This document shows, piece after piece, positions 5,914 through 13,662 of a stretch of DNA of 42,056 nt. The translations under genes and the position numbers were made by a program. Source of the stretch: Candidatus Accumulibacter contiguus. GTDB lineage: Bacteria; Pseudomonadota; Gammaproteobacteria; Burkholderiales; Rhodocyclaceae. The notes under the pieces are model-generated. The model was not told the DNA's origin and did no database searches. It worked only from the letters and a program-made list of their open reading frames with translations. The stretch spans positions 1-42,056 of the forward strand of contig NZ_SPMX01000030.1 of the NCBI RefSeq assembly GCF_012940005.1, in the 5' to 3' direction. The number at the start of each line of letters is the position of its first letter. Position 1 is the stretch's first letter.

Positions 5914-7374
5914 TTACATGAGCGAATCATCGCTACGCCCAGTGGTCTTTTGATGAGCTAGAACTTCAAACTTCTCATCGACTACCGCGCCTACAACAAT
6001 TGAATCTATGGGGTACTTGGCAAGCAGTCGCGCTAACCTTTCATATAGCTCGGGTTTCCTTTGTGATTCAATAATTTCAAAGAAGTCGTCTTCAGGAATT
6101 GCAATAACCAAAGTAAATCCAGAGAGGCGCCCCTCGTTGATTTCTAGGTAACCGCGAAGGAGCCCATTTACTACAATGGGGGACATCAGCATTCGGTCGA
6201 AGCTACGTAGATACTTGACTTCGTATCCATGTACCTCTTCATCACTTCGAACCAGAAAGTCCGGGAAGCCGCGATGGTTTGCCTCAACCAATTCACCACG
6301 GCGAGATAGCCAAACTTCGACACATTGCTCAATAAGGCGCGTGTCAATGCGATCGCTAAGGAAGCGCGATGCGAGGTCGCCTGCGCTGGAGGTGGAAAAT
6401 TGCCGCGACTGACCTTGAAATTCACGCACATTGCGCGAGTTTTCCGGAGTGAATAGTGCAACTTGTTTGATTTCGGCGACCGACTCGTTTGATACAGAGG
6501 CAGTTGAGTATTTGTTTGCATGCTCCACAAACTGTACTGACGAGTACATCCAAAAAAGATCAACCCCGCCTTCCCTGCCAATTTCTCGAATCAGTTCTGG
6601 ATGGGGGCCAACGGTCTTTCCTTGCTCTCGCCACCACCAATCTTCTTTTCTGTCGGCAGTTATTAGCAGCACAGTCTTGATTTGTGAATTCTTCACATGC
6701 TGAATCAACTGACGCCAGAGAATTAGATCGCCAAATTTTCTCTGGTACTTGATGTGATCGAAAATAAATGTAGCTTCGTTTGGATTCTTTTCTTTATCGA
6801 CATCTGCAAATCCGGGAGGAATCTTTTCCTTAAATCGATCTTCTCCCCCAGAAATGAGTTCATCCAACTCTGCTTGGGAGGCGGGCCCAGTACCGACGCG
6901 ATTTTCTAAAAGTCCATCGAGACGCTGACGTACTGGGTCGGACGCTGATATGTCAAGTTGAGCGTTATGAGTAGTCTTAATCGCTTCAAGTAACTGGTCA
7001 TTCGCCTTTTCCAATTCGGACAATAGCGGCTGGGACTCAATGCCCAAGCCTCGCTTGTCGATCTGAAGTCCCTCTACCTTGGCTTTAATATCGTCAACTA
7101 GCTCACTGGTGGCCGAAAGCGCGTCTTCTGTAGCCTTGCGCTCACTTGCAATTACAGTCAGTCGCCGACGCTGAAACTCAAGCGCTACTTGGTGAGGAAT
7201 CCAAAGGCGCTCCTTAAGTAGTTCTAGCACCCCCAATAGCTCGTCTCCTGCTGTTGTCGGCAATCGATACAAATTCAACAAAACGTTTGTATCCAAAACA
7301 ATCACGGCCTCTTTCCAGAGTTGTTCGTATTGCTCTGCGCTTGGTGGGTAATAGCCAGAAAAGCTCGTCTTCAT
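5914..7374 (-). CDS. PIN_8-domain protein with C-terminal PD-(D/E)XK-like segment (cassette 1)
   Basis: This 486-residue protein is the first cassette gene, next to attI and so best placed for expression. Residues 1-280 match the PIN-like (PIN_8, formerly DUF4935) family: FSGYYPPSAEQYEQLW, then VIVLDTNVLLNLYR (D28) and WIPHQVALEFQRRR (E66). A charged helical insert (about 75-185) follows, then FGDLILW (D216) and LLITADRKEDWWW (D241, D245). These acids would bind the metals of an RNase site. After a linker (about 290-335), residues 340-480 contain FPDFLVRSDEEVHGYEVKYL. D372, E385 and K387 give a PD-X12-EXK pattern of restriction-like nucleases. Two nuclease-type modules in one chain suggest a toxic effector, plausibly anti-phage. 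The C-terminal domain call rests on this motif alone. The gene ends just before the attC. No partner gene is present. Confidence 0.8.
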   Translation of the reverse strand: MKTSFSGYYPPSAEQYEQLWKEAVIVLDTNVLLNLYRLPTTAGDELLGVLELLKERLWIPHQVALEFQRRRLTVIASERKATEDALSATSELVDDIKAKVEGLQIDKRGLGIESQPLLSELEKANDQLLEAIKTTHNAQLDISASDPVRQRLDGLLENRVGTGPASQAELDELISGGEDRFKEKIPPGFADVDKEKNPNEATFIFDHIKYQRKFGDLILWRQLIQHVKNSQIKTVLLITADRKEDWWWREQGKTVGPHPELIREIGREGGVDLFWMYSSVQFVEHANKYSTASVSNESVAEIKQVALFTPENSRNVREFQGQSRQFSTSSAGDLASRFLSDRIDTRLIEQCVEVWLSRRGELVEANHRGFPDFLVRSDEEVHGYEVKYLRSFDRMLMSPIVVNGLLRGYLEINEGRLSGFTLVIAIPEDDFFEIIESQRKPELYERLARLLAKYPIDSIVVGAVVDEKFEVLAHQKTTGRSDDSLM

Positions 7375-7407
7375 TTGATGGTATCCAAGAGTTCGAGGCG
7401 TTGTGAT

Positions 7408-7450
7408 TTCTAACGTGAAGTGGACATCCTACTTGACGATTTACTTTGCG
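7408..7450 (-). other. attI insertion point and flank
   Basis: The core GTTAGAA on the minus strand (plus-strand TTCTAAC, 7408-7414) marks the junction between attI and the first cassette. The recombination point lies between G and TT. The 34-base gap to the first cassette gene start is short and has no other core. The rest of attI, including any direct integrase-binding repeats, should extend toward intI; I cannot define its right edge from sequence. Confidence 0.65.
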
Positions 7451-7460
7451 TCATTATACT
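7433..7460 (+). promoter_or_regulatory. intI promoter
   Basis: TTGACG (7433-7438) and TATACT (7455-7460) are separated by 16 bases, a near-consensus sigma-70 promoter firing rightward into intI. It lies 52 bases upstream of the intI ATG. The -10 overlaps the LexA-type box at 7457-7476, the expected layout for SOS repression. Confidence 0.75.
7453..7458 (-). promoter_or_regulatory. Candidate cassette promoter -10 (Pc), divergent
   Basis: The minus strand reads TATAAT at 7458-7453, a perfect -10 hexamer facing the first cassette gene (start 7374). It overlaps the intI -10 on the other strand. The best -35 is TTGCCG at 7484-7479 with a 20-base spacer, longer than ideal. A shared divergent promoter would supply cassette transcription and put it next to the same LexA box. 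Confidence 0.4.
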
Positions 7461-7476
7461 GTACTCATGAACAGTT
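7457..7476. promoter_or_regulatory. LexA (SOS) box controlling intI
   Basis: TACTGT, eight bases, ACAGTT matches the CTGT-N8-ACAG LexA operator core perfectly, with good flanks. It covers the end of the -10 and the presumed start site of the intI promoter, so LexA would block integrase expression until DNA damage. SOS control of integrase is established for many integrons. Confidence 0.85.
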
Positions 7477-7512
7477 ATCGGCAAATTTCCAACCGAAACA
7501 AGGAGGTGCCCA

Positions 7513-8532
7513 ATGGACACGTTCACTAAAAGTTCGGGCAATTGCGTCAATGCCGGCGGCGCTTCTCGACCTCCCAGGCGGCTGCTGGAACAGCTCAGCG
7601 ACCGCATCCGTGTCAAGCACTATAGCATACGGACCGAGCAGGCTTATAGCGAGTGGGTGCGACGTTTCATTCTCTTCCACGGCAAACGTCATCCGCGGGA
7701 AATGGGAGCAAAAGAGGTGGAGGCATTTCTGACTCACCTTGCCGTGGCGGGGCGTGTTTCTGCATCCACCCAGAACCAGGCGAAAAGCGCTCTATTGTTC
7801 CTTTACCAGGAAGTGTTGGAGACTGAGCTGCCGTGGCTGGATGAGGTCGAGTCGGCGAAGGCTACGAAACGTCTGCCGGTCGTTCTGACCCCGGCAGAAG
7901 TTCAGCGCCTGCTGGCGCCGATCGAAGGAACCGTGGGTCTGATCCTCCGACTGCTCTACGGTACCGGGATGCGCATCATGGAGTGCCTGCGGTTGCGGGT
8001 GAAGGACGTGGACTTCGCTCGCGGGGAGATCCTGGTGCGGGAGGGAAAGGGGTTCAAGGATCGGGTGACGATGCTGCCCGAAAAGCTGCTTGTTCCACTC
8101 AGCGAGCATCTGGCGCGGGTAAAGACGCTGCACGAAGCGGACCTCGCTGACGGTTTTGGCGAAGTGTATTTGCCATGGGCGCTCGAACGAAAATACCCGA
8201 ACGCCGCGCGTGAATGGGCCTGGCAGTATGTGTTTGTCGCCGCCAAACGATCGGTCGATCCGCGCTCGGGGGCAGTGCGCCGACACCACGTGGGAGCGCA
8301 GAGCATCCAGCGTGCGATGCGCGATGCGCTGCGCCATGCCGGAATCAGCAAGCCAGCGACCCCACACACGCTTCGCCACTCGTTTGCCACTTCCCTGCTC
8401 GAAAGCGGCTACGACATTCGCACCGTGCAGGAACTCCTGGGCCATGCGGATGTGAGCACGACGATGATTTACACGCATGTGCTCAGGCGCGGCGGGCGAG
8501 GTGTTCGGAGCCCGTTCGACGCCCTGGTATAG
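7513..8532 (+). CDS. intI: Integron integrase IntI (tyrosine recombinase)
   Basis: This 339-residue protein recombines attI and attC sites to insert, excise and shuffle cassettes. An N-terminal SAM-like DNA-binding domain (about 22-115, with [20 protein letters not shown]) precedes the catalytic domain. Visible active-site residues are R154 (GTGMRI), K179 (EGKGFKDR), H285 and R288 ([10 protein letters not shown]), H311 (LLGHADV) and nucleophile Y320 (MIYTHV). Residues about 209-245 ([20 protein letters not shown], then [13 protein letters not shown]) form the extra patch III segment that separates IntI from XerCD. The protein looks intact. A strong SD (AGGAGGTG, 7501-7508) supports the ATG at 7513. 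The gene points away from the cassettes, the standard integron layout. The extended N-terminus (about 20 residues) has no evident motif. Confidence 0.95.
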   Translation: MDTFTKSSGNCVNAGGASRPPRRLLEQLSDRIRVKHYSIRTEQAYSEWVRRFILFHGKRHPREMGAKEVEAFLTHLAVAGRVSASTQNQAKSALLFLYQEVLETELPWLDEVESAKATKRLPVVLTPAEVQRLLAPIEGTVGLILRLLYGTGMRIMECLRLRVKDVDFARGEILVREGKGFKDRVTMLPEKLLVPLSEHLARVKTLHEADLADGFGEVYLPWALERKYPNAAREWAWQYVFVAAKRSVDPRSGAVRRHHVGAQSIQRAMRDALRHAGISKPATPHTLRHSFATSLLESGYDIRTVQELLGHADVSTTMIYTHVLRRGGRGVRSPFDALV

Positions 8533-8745
8533 ACTGGCGTACGTAGGCAGCCGGCAGAGAGCAGTTTGGCCGGTCAGGTTCCGACATGCTCAGGTCGCTG
8601 CGTTGAGCAGCGAGGGAGCGCGCACGTTTTTTTTCTTCGGCTGCAGAGATTTGCCCATACCGCCAATGCGCATCCAATGATCAAGGGAACCCGTTTGGGA
8701 CGGTACACCGTCGTGCCGTGTTTCCAGAGGCTCTGACTTCGCTTG

Positions 8746-9645
8746 CTACCTTTCCCCCCGCGCCGCCAGATAAATCCCGAGCAGCAGCATCACAAACCCG
8801 ACTCCCTGCCATAGCGCGAATGCTTCCCCGAAAAAGACCCACGCCAGCATCGCACTTCCCACCGGCTCCCCGAGCGTCACCACCGCAATGAAGGTCGGCG
8901 AAACATGTTTGAGCGACCAGTTGTACGAAGTGTGGCCGAGCAACTGCGGGCCGAGCGCCATGCCCAGGGCCACCAGATAAGCGGCGTCGCTGTATCCGGT
9001 CAAGGGCGTGCCGCTGCTCTGACAGGCAAGAACCAGCAGAATCGCGGCACTGCCGTAGGCGAGCCAGACATACGCCGGCAGCGGCAGGCTGGCGCGCAGG
9101 CGGCGACCGATCAGGAGATACGCCGAGAAGCACCAGCTTCCCACAATGGCGAGGAGGTTGCCGAGCAGTGGATTGCTGCCGGGGGCGCTTGCCCGGCTGT
9201 CGCTCCAGAAGATCAGTCCGCTGCCGGACAGGGAAATCACGATGCCGACGAGCATCAGGCGGCTCGGGCGGTCGCCAAAAAGCAGGAACGAAGCGATGCC
9301 GACCCACAACAGATTGGTCGTCACCAGCGCGGTACTGCTGGCCACCGAGGTGTATTCGAGCGAGGTGATCCAGGTGGCGAAATGCAGCGCCAGGAAGAAG
9401 CCCGCGCCGCAGGTCAGCAGGATCTGCCCGCGGCTCAGCGTACGCAGTGTCCGGCTCGACTGCCAGAGGGCGATCGGGGTGATGATCAGCGCCGCGAGGC
9501 CGAGGCGCAGCGTGGCGATGGTCAGGGACGGCAAGCCGTAGCCCTGGGCAAAGCGCGCCAGAATGGCGCCGAAGGAGATCGCCAGCAGGCCGACGCCGAG
9601 GATCAGAAAAGGGAGCCAGCGCGGCGGCGCCTTGCCGCTGTCCAT
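8746..9645 (-). CDS. EamA/DMT-family inner-membrane transporter
   Basis: This 299-residue membrane protein has about ten hydrophobic segments arranged as two EamA repeats. The first starts near FLILGVGLLAISFGAILARF and the second near LAIVGSWCFSAYLLIGRRLR. Typical repeat-end features include LVTTNLLWVGIASFLLFGDR and the second-repeat counterpart VTLGEPVGSAMLAWVFFGEA. Drug/metabolite transporters of this family usually export amino acids or other metabolites; the substrate cannot be read here. It starts five bases after livF stops, so it belongs to the livHMGF transcript and could relieve amino-acid overload or exchange a product. A longer frame on the same strand (8681-9751) is out of frame with these helices and was rejected. 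intI ends 213 bases away, convergently. Confidence 0.88.
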   Translation of the reverse strand: MDSGKAPPRWLPFLILGVGLLAISFGAILARFAQGYGLPSLTIATLRLGLAALIITPIALWQSSRTLRTLSRGQILLTCGAGFFLALHFATWITSLEYTSVASSTALVTTNLLWVGIASFLLFGDRPSRLMLVGIVISLSGSGLIFWSDSRASAPGSNPLLGNLLAIVGSWCFSAYLLIGRRLRASLPLPAYVWLAYGSAAILLVLACQSSGTPLTGYSDAAYLVALGMALGPQLLGHTSYNWSLKHVSPTFIAVVTLGEPVGSAMLAWVFFGEAFALWQGVGFVMLLLGIYLAARGER

Positions 9646-9650
9646 GAGGC

Positions 9651-10379
9651 TCAGGTCGCCGTCGCGGCGTGACCGCCTTCGAGATAGGCGGCGTGTACCT
9701 CCGGGTTGGCCAGCAGCTCCCGGCCGCTACCCGACAGGATGATCTGACCATGTTGCAGCACGTAGCCGCGGTGCGCGACGCGTAAGGCGTGGTGCGCGTT
9801 CTGTTCGACGAGCAGGAGGGTCATGCCGTGCTCGCGGTTGAGTTCGCGGACGATCTGGAAGATTTTCTTGATGTACAGCGGTGCCAGGCCGAGCGAGGGT
9901 TCGTCGAGCAGCAGGAGTTGCGGCCGGCTCATCAGCGCACGCGCGATCGACAGCATCTGCTGTTCGCCACCCGAGAGCGTGCCGGCGCGCTGCTGGCAGC
10001 GCTCCTCGAGAATCGGGAAGAGCGTGTACATGCGTTTCAAGTCGACCGCGAAGTTCATCTCCTCGCCGAGCACGGCGCCCATCTGCAGGTTCTCCATCAC
10101 CGTCATGCGTGAGAAGATGCGCCGGCCTTCGGGAACCAGCGCGATGCCGCGGCGGGCGATTTCATGCGTCGGCAGACTGGTGATGTCTTCGCCGTCGAAG
10201 ACGATGCGTCCGCCCGATGCGCGCGGCTGGCCGAAAATCGCCATCATCAGCGTCGACTTGCCGGCGCCGTTGGCCCCGATCAGGGTGACCACTTCGCCGA
10301 CCTGCACGTCGATGTCGACGCCGTGCAGCGCATGGATGTGTCCGTAGTGGGCATGCACGCCCGACAGTTGCAGCATCAT
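9651..10379 (-). CDS. livF: Branched-chain amino-acid ABC transporter ATPase LivF
   Basis: This 242-residue cytoplasmic ATPase is one of the two nucleotide-binding subunits powering a hydrophobic/branched-chain amino-acid importer. Walker A GANGAGKST is at 35-43, the ABC signature LSGGEQQ at 135-141 and Walker B LLLLDEP at 155-161, followed by the switch His region (LLVEQNAHHAL). Length and the short insert between Walker A and signature fit LivF rather than LivG. Its ATG overlaps the livG stop by four bases (ATGA). It is fourth in livH-livM-livG-livF. The solute-binding protein lies about 5 kb upstream, across putA and a toxin-antitoxin module. Confidence 0.95.
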   Translation of the reverse strand: MMLQLSGVHAHYGHIHALHGVDIDVQVGEVVTLIGANGAGKSTLMMAIFGQPRASGGRIVFDGEDITSLPTHEIARRGIALVPEGRRIFSRMTVMENLQMGAVLGEEMNFAVDLKRMYTLFPILEERCQQRAGTLSGGEQQMLSIARALMSRPQLLLLDEPSLGLAPLYIKKIFQIVRELNREHGMTLLLVEQNAHHALRVAHRGYVLQHGQIILSGSGRELLANPEVHAAYLEGGHAATAT

Positions 10380-11239
10380 CGCCGGGCCTCCGGAGGCAGG
10401 GCTTCCTTGGCATGCGACTCGTCGGCCTGCAGTTCGTCGGCATCTTCCTCGCCGAGATAGGCCTTGATCACGTTCGGATCGCGCTGGATCTGCAGCGGCG
10501 GGCCTTCGGCGATCTTGCGGCCGTAGTTGAGGACGCAGATGTGGTCCGAGACATTCATCACCACGCTCATGTCGTGCTCGATCAGCAGGATGGCGATGCC
10601 TTCGTCGCGCGCCAGGTGTTTGAGGAGTTCGTTGAGTTCGGCCGATTCGCGCGGGTTGAGGCCGGCCGCCGGTTCGTCGAGGCAGAGCAGGAGCGGGTCA
10701 ACACAGAGTGCGCGGGCGATCTCGATGCGCCGCTGCATGCCGTAGGGCAGGTCGCCGGCGGCGGTGTCTGCCTGGTCGATCAGATGGAGGTGTTTGAGCC
10801 AGCCGACCGCCTTGTCCATCGCTGCCGCTTCCGCGCGGCGATAGCCGGGCAAGCCGAAGAGGCCGGCCAGCGAGAAACGCGAGGCGTGCTGCAGGGCGTT
10901 GTGCTGCGCGACGATGAGGTTTTCGAGGACGGTCATCTTCGGGAACAGGCGGATGTTCTGGAAGGTGCGCACCACCTTGGCTGTGCGCGCGACCTGGTGG
11001 CTGGCGAGCTGTTCGAGGCGCATCACGCCGCGTTGCGGGTGGTTGAGGCGGACGCTGCCTTGGCTCGGCTTGTAGAAACCGGTCAGGCAGTTGAAGAAGG
11101 TGGTCTTGCCGGCGCCGTTCGGTCCGATGACGCCGGTGATCTGGCGGGCGGCGACGTCGAGCGACAGGTCGTCGATGGCCAGCAGGCCGCCGAAGCGCAT
11201 GCTCAGGCGCTCGACGCTCAGGAGCGGGGCGGCGCTCAT
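10376..11239 (-). CDS. livG: Branched-chain amino-acid ABC transporter ATPase LivG
   Basis: This 287-residue ATPase has Walker A GPNGAGKTT (39-47), signature region LPYGMQRRIEIARAL, Walker B LLCLDEPAAGLNP and switch IEHDMSVVM. The 'AAGLNP' after Walker B and the long segment between Walker A and the signature are LivG hallmarks. The start is set at 11239 (MSAAPLLSVERLSMRFGG), which overlaps the end of livM by four bases. A much longer upstream frame exists but is only the wrong-frame image of livM. The C-terminus has an extra acidic tail (EEDADELQADESHAKEALPP) absent from many LivG proteins. It pairs with LivF on the cytoplasmic face of LivHM. Confidence 0.95.
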   Translation of the reverse strand: MSAAPLLSVERLSMRFGGLLAIDDLSLDVAARQITGVIGPNGAGKTTFFNCLTGFYKPSQGSVRLNHPQRGVMRLEQLASHQVARTAKVVRTFQNIRLFPKMTVLENLIVAQHNALQHASRFSLAGLFGLPGYRRAEAAAMDKAVGWLKHLHLIDQADTAAGDLPYGMQRRIEIARALCVDPLLLCLDEPAAGLNPRESAELNELLKHLARDEGIAILLIEHDMSVVMNVSDHICVLNYGRKIAEGPPLQIQRDPNVIKAYLGEEDADELQADESHAKEALPPEARR

Positions 11240-12537
11240 CGGCGGCCGCCGTCGGCGAGGTAGCGCAGCGTCGGTTCGCGGTGCGAGAGGATGCCGCCGG
11301 GTTTCCAGACCATGATCAGGATCATCGCCGCGCCGAAGAGCAGCATCCGGTATTCGGCAAAGTCGCGCCCGAGTTCGGGCAGCAGCACCAGCACCAGGGA
11401 GGCGAGGACGACACCGAGCTGGCTGCCCATGCCGCCGAGAACGACGATCGCCAGGATGATCGCCGACTCGTTGAAGGTGAAGGATTCGGGCGAGATGAAT
11501 CCCTGCCGGGCCGCGAAAAAGACGCCGGCGAAACCGCCGAGCATGGCCCCGATGGCAAAGGCCGAGAGCTTGACGTTGCGCGCGTTGATGCCCATCGCCT
11601 TGCAGGCGATCTCGTCTTCGCGCATCGCTTCCCAGGCGCGGCCGATCGGTAGCCGGCGCATTCTTGAGACGAAGCCGTTGGTGAGCAGCGCCAGCGCGAG
11701 AATCAGGTAATAGAGGAAGATGATGCGGTGGTTGGGGGCATATTCGAGACCGAAGAACGAGGCGAAGGTCGGATCGTCGCCAGGCGGTTTGAAAGGCAGG
11801 CCGAAGAACGAGGGGCGCGGGATCGAGGGGATGCCGTTCGGGCCGCCCGAAAGCTCGGTCCAGTTGACCAGGATGACGCGGATGATCTCGCCGAAGCCGA
11901 GCGTCACGATTGCCAGGTAATCGCCGCGCAGGCGCAGCGTCGGCCAGCCGAGAAGGATCCCGAAGCTCGCCGCCATGGCGCCGGCGACCGGCAGCGCCTG
12001 CCAGAATCCCCAGCCGAATTGCGTGGACAAGAGGCCGTAGGTGTAGGCGCCGACCGCGTAGAAAGCGACATAGCCGAGATCGAGCAGGCCGGCCAGACCG
12101 ACGACGACGTTCAGGCCCCAGCCGAGCATCACGTAGATCAGCACCGTGGTCGCGGTATCGACGACGTAGCGGTTCTCGGAAAAAACGATCGGCAGCACCA
12201 GCGAGACGCCGAGTGCGATCCAGCCGACCCAGGTCAGCAGTGGGCTGCTCGCCAGGCTGCGCGCGCTGACCGCTTCCGCTGCCTGTTCGCGTGCCTGCCG
12301 GCGTGCCCGCAGGTGGTCGAGGGTATAGCGCAGCAACAGGCGGCCGGCGAAGCAAACGGCGACGAATGAAAATAGCGCCGGCCAGCGGGTGGTGATGCGC
12401 AGCGCGCCGCCCTGGTCGACGGTGCTCAGGCCGATCATCGGGATGCCGAGCAGCAGGGCGATCAGGGCCAGCGCCGCGGCGTCCTTGAGGCGCTCGGCCG
12501 GGGTGACGCCGGGATGGGCGAGAACGAGCGCGGACAT
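11236..12537 (-). CDS. livM: Branched-chain amino-acid ABC transporter permease LivM
   Basis: This 433-residue integral membrane protein has about ten hydrophobic segments. After an N-terminal extension of about 100 residues with an amphipathic, Arg-rich stretch (HLRARRQAREQAAEA), the conserved permease core begins near VLIYVMLGWGLNVVVGLAGL, then LGYVAFYAVGAYTYGLL. The LivM-type coupling segment follows (RRLPIGRAWEAMREDEIACK, then AMGINARNVKLSAFAIGA), which touches the ATPases. It forms the translocation channel with LivH. It overlaps livG by four bases, and its start shares one base with the livH stop (12537). The N-terminal extension is common in LivM. Confidence 0.94.
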   Translation of the reverse strand: MSALVLAHPGVTPAERLKDAAALALIALLLGIPMIGLSTVDQGGALRITTRWPALFSFVAVCFAGRLLLRYTLDHLRARRQAREQAAEAVSARSLASSPLLTWVGWIALGVSLVLPIVFSENRYVVDTATTVLIYVMLGWGLNVVVGLAGLLDLGYVAFYAVGAYTYGLLSTQFGWGFWQALPVAGAMAASFGILLGWPTLRLRGDYLAIVTLGFGEIIRVILVNWTELSGGPNGIPSIPRPSFFGLPFKPPGDDPTFASFFGLEYAPNHRIIFLYYLILALALLTNGFVSRMRRLPIGRAWEAMREDEIACKAMGINARNVKLSAFAIGAMLGGFAGVFFAARQGFISPESFTFNESAIILAIVVLGGMGSQLGVVLASLVLVLLPELGRDFAEYRMLLFGAAMILIMVWKPGGILSHREPTLRYLADGGRR

Positions 12538-13451
12538 CAGACTTTCTCCACTTCAGGACGGCCGAGCAGGCCGGAAGGGCGGAACATCAGCACCAGGATG
12601 AGGATGCTGAAGGTGGCCACGTCCTTGTACTCGGCCGACAGGTAAGCGGCCCAGAATGCTTCGATGAGGCCGATCAGGAGGCCGCCGAGCATCGCTCCCG
12701 GCAGCGAGCCGATACCGCCGAGGACGGCGGCGGTAAAGGCCTTGATGCCGGCGACGAAACCGATGAAGAAATCGACGACGCCGTAATAGACCGTGACCAT
12801 CACTCCGGCGACGGCGGCGAGCGCTGCGCCGAGCATGAAGGTCAGCGAGATCGTGCGGTCGACGTTGATCCCGAGCAGCGCGGTCATCGTCCGGTCCTGC
12901 TCGCACGAGCGTTGCTGGCGGCCGAAGGAAGTCTGGGTGATCAGGTAGGTGAAGCCGGCCATCAGCGCGACGGTGACGAAAACGATCAGGATCTGCGAGT
13001 AGGCGAGGCGGACGGTGAAGCCGTCGACCGTCAGCAGATCGATGCCACCGACGAGAACCGGCGCGATCGGCTTGACACGTGCCCCTTGCGTCAGTTGCAC
13101 CATGTTCTGCAGGAAGATCGACATGCCGATCGCCGAGATCAGCGGCGCCAGTCGCGTCGAACCGCGCAGCGGCCGGTAGGCGATGCGTTCGACCGTCCAG
13201 CCATAGACCGAGGTGAACAGCACGGCGACCAGCAGCACCAGCAGCAGCGAGAGCGGGATTGAACTGATCCCGAAGCCGGCCAGCATCGTGAACACGGTCA
13301 CGGCGATGAAGGCGCTGACCATGTAGATGTCGCCATGCGCGAAATTGATCATCCCGATGATGCCGTAGACCATCGTGTAGCCGATGGCGATCAGGCCATA
13401 GACGGCCCCCAGGGTCAGTCCGTTGATTAGTTGTTGAAGTGCGAGAGCCAT
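12537..13451 (-). CDS. livH: Branched-chain amino-acid ABC transporter permease LivH
   Basis: This 304-residue membrane permease has eight or so hydrophobic spans. It opens with the family signature ALALQQLINGLTLGAVYGLI and then YTMVYGIIGMINFAHGDIYM. The coupling region is FGRQQRSCEQDRTMTALLGI, and KAFTAAVLGGIGSLPGAMLG is near the C-terminus. It dimerises with LivM in the inner membrane. It is the first gene of livHMGF-eamA. A good SD (AAGGAGGAGG) lies just before the ATG at 13451. A 15-bp palindrome (13477-13491) sits in the leader. The operon lacks its own binding protein; the nearest is livK at 18234-19331, transcribed in the same direction. Confidence 0.95.
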   Translation of the reverse strand: MALALQQLINGLTLGAVYGLIAIGYTMVYGIIGMINFAHGDIYMVSAFIAVTVFTMLAGFGISSIPLSLLLVLLVAVLFTSVYGWTVERIAYRPLRGSTRLAPLISAIGMSIFLQNMVQLTQGARVKPIAPVLVGGIDLLTVDGFTVRLAYSQILIVFVTVALMAGFTYLITQTSFGRQQRSCEQDRTMTALLGINVDRTISLTFMLGAALAAVAGVMVTVYYGVVDFFIGFVAGIKAFTAAVLGGIGSLPGAMLGGLLIGLIEAFWAAYLSAEYKDVATFSILILVLMFRPSGLLGRPEVEKV

Positions 13452-13476
13452 GGTCCTCCTCCTTGTTGCGTGCGAT

Positions 13477-13491
13477 GTGACCGCAGGTCAC
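13477..13491. promoter_or_regulatory. Perfect palindrome in livH leader
   Basis: GTGACC-GCA-GGTCAC lies 26 bases upstream of the livH start. It could be a regulator operator or an mRNA hairpin just ahead of the SD. It does not match the GTATAC-type palindrome upstream of gntR, so control by that regulator is not supported here. Confidence 0.35.
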
Positions 13492-13662
13492 GGCTTTACT
13501 GGGCTATCGGTAACTCTTTGAAGCTTCTACGAGCCGTACCAAGTGCATCCTCTCGATTGAGATGAATGGTCTCAGTCGAGGCAGCTGTAGCGCGCATGAA
13601 GCGAATGTGGAATTCGGAGTGGCAACAAGAGTAGCTGTATGGCGATCCGGTTTACGGACCTG

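Noticed and set aside
8681-9751. 356-codon frame overlapping the EamA gene on the same strand
   Set aside because: Out of frame with the ten hydrophobic helices of the transporter and of low-complexity Arg/Ala/Pro composition.
10376-12355. 659-codon frame extending livG upstream
   Set aside because: Only its last 287 codons are LivG; the rest is the wrong frame of livM (Arg/Pro-rich, no helices).
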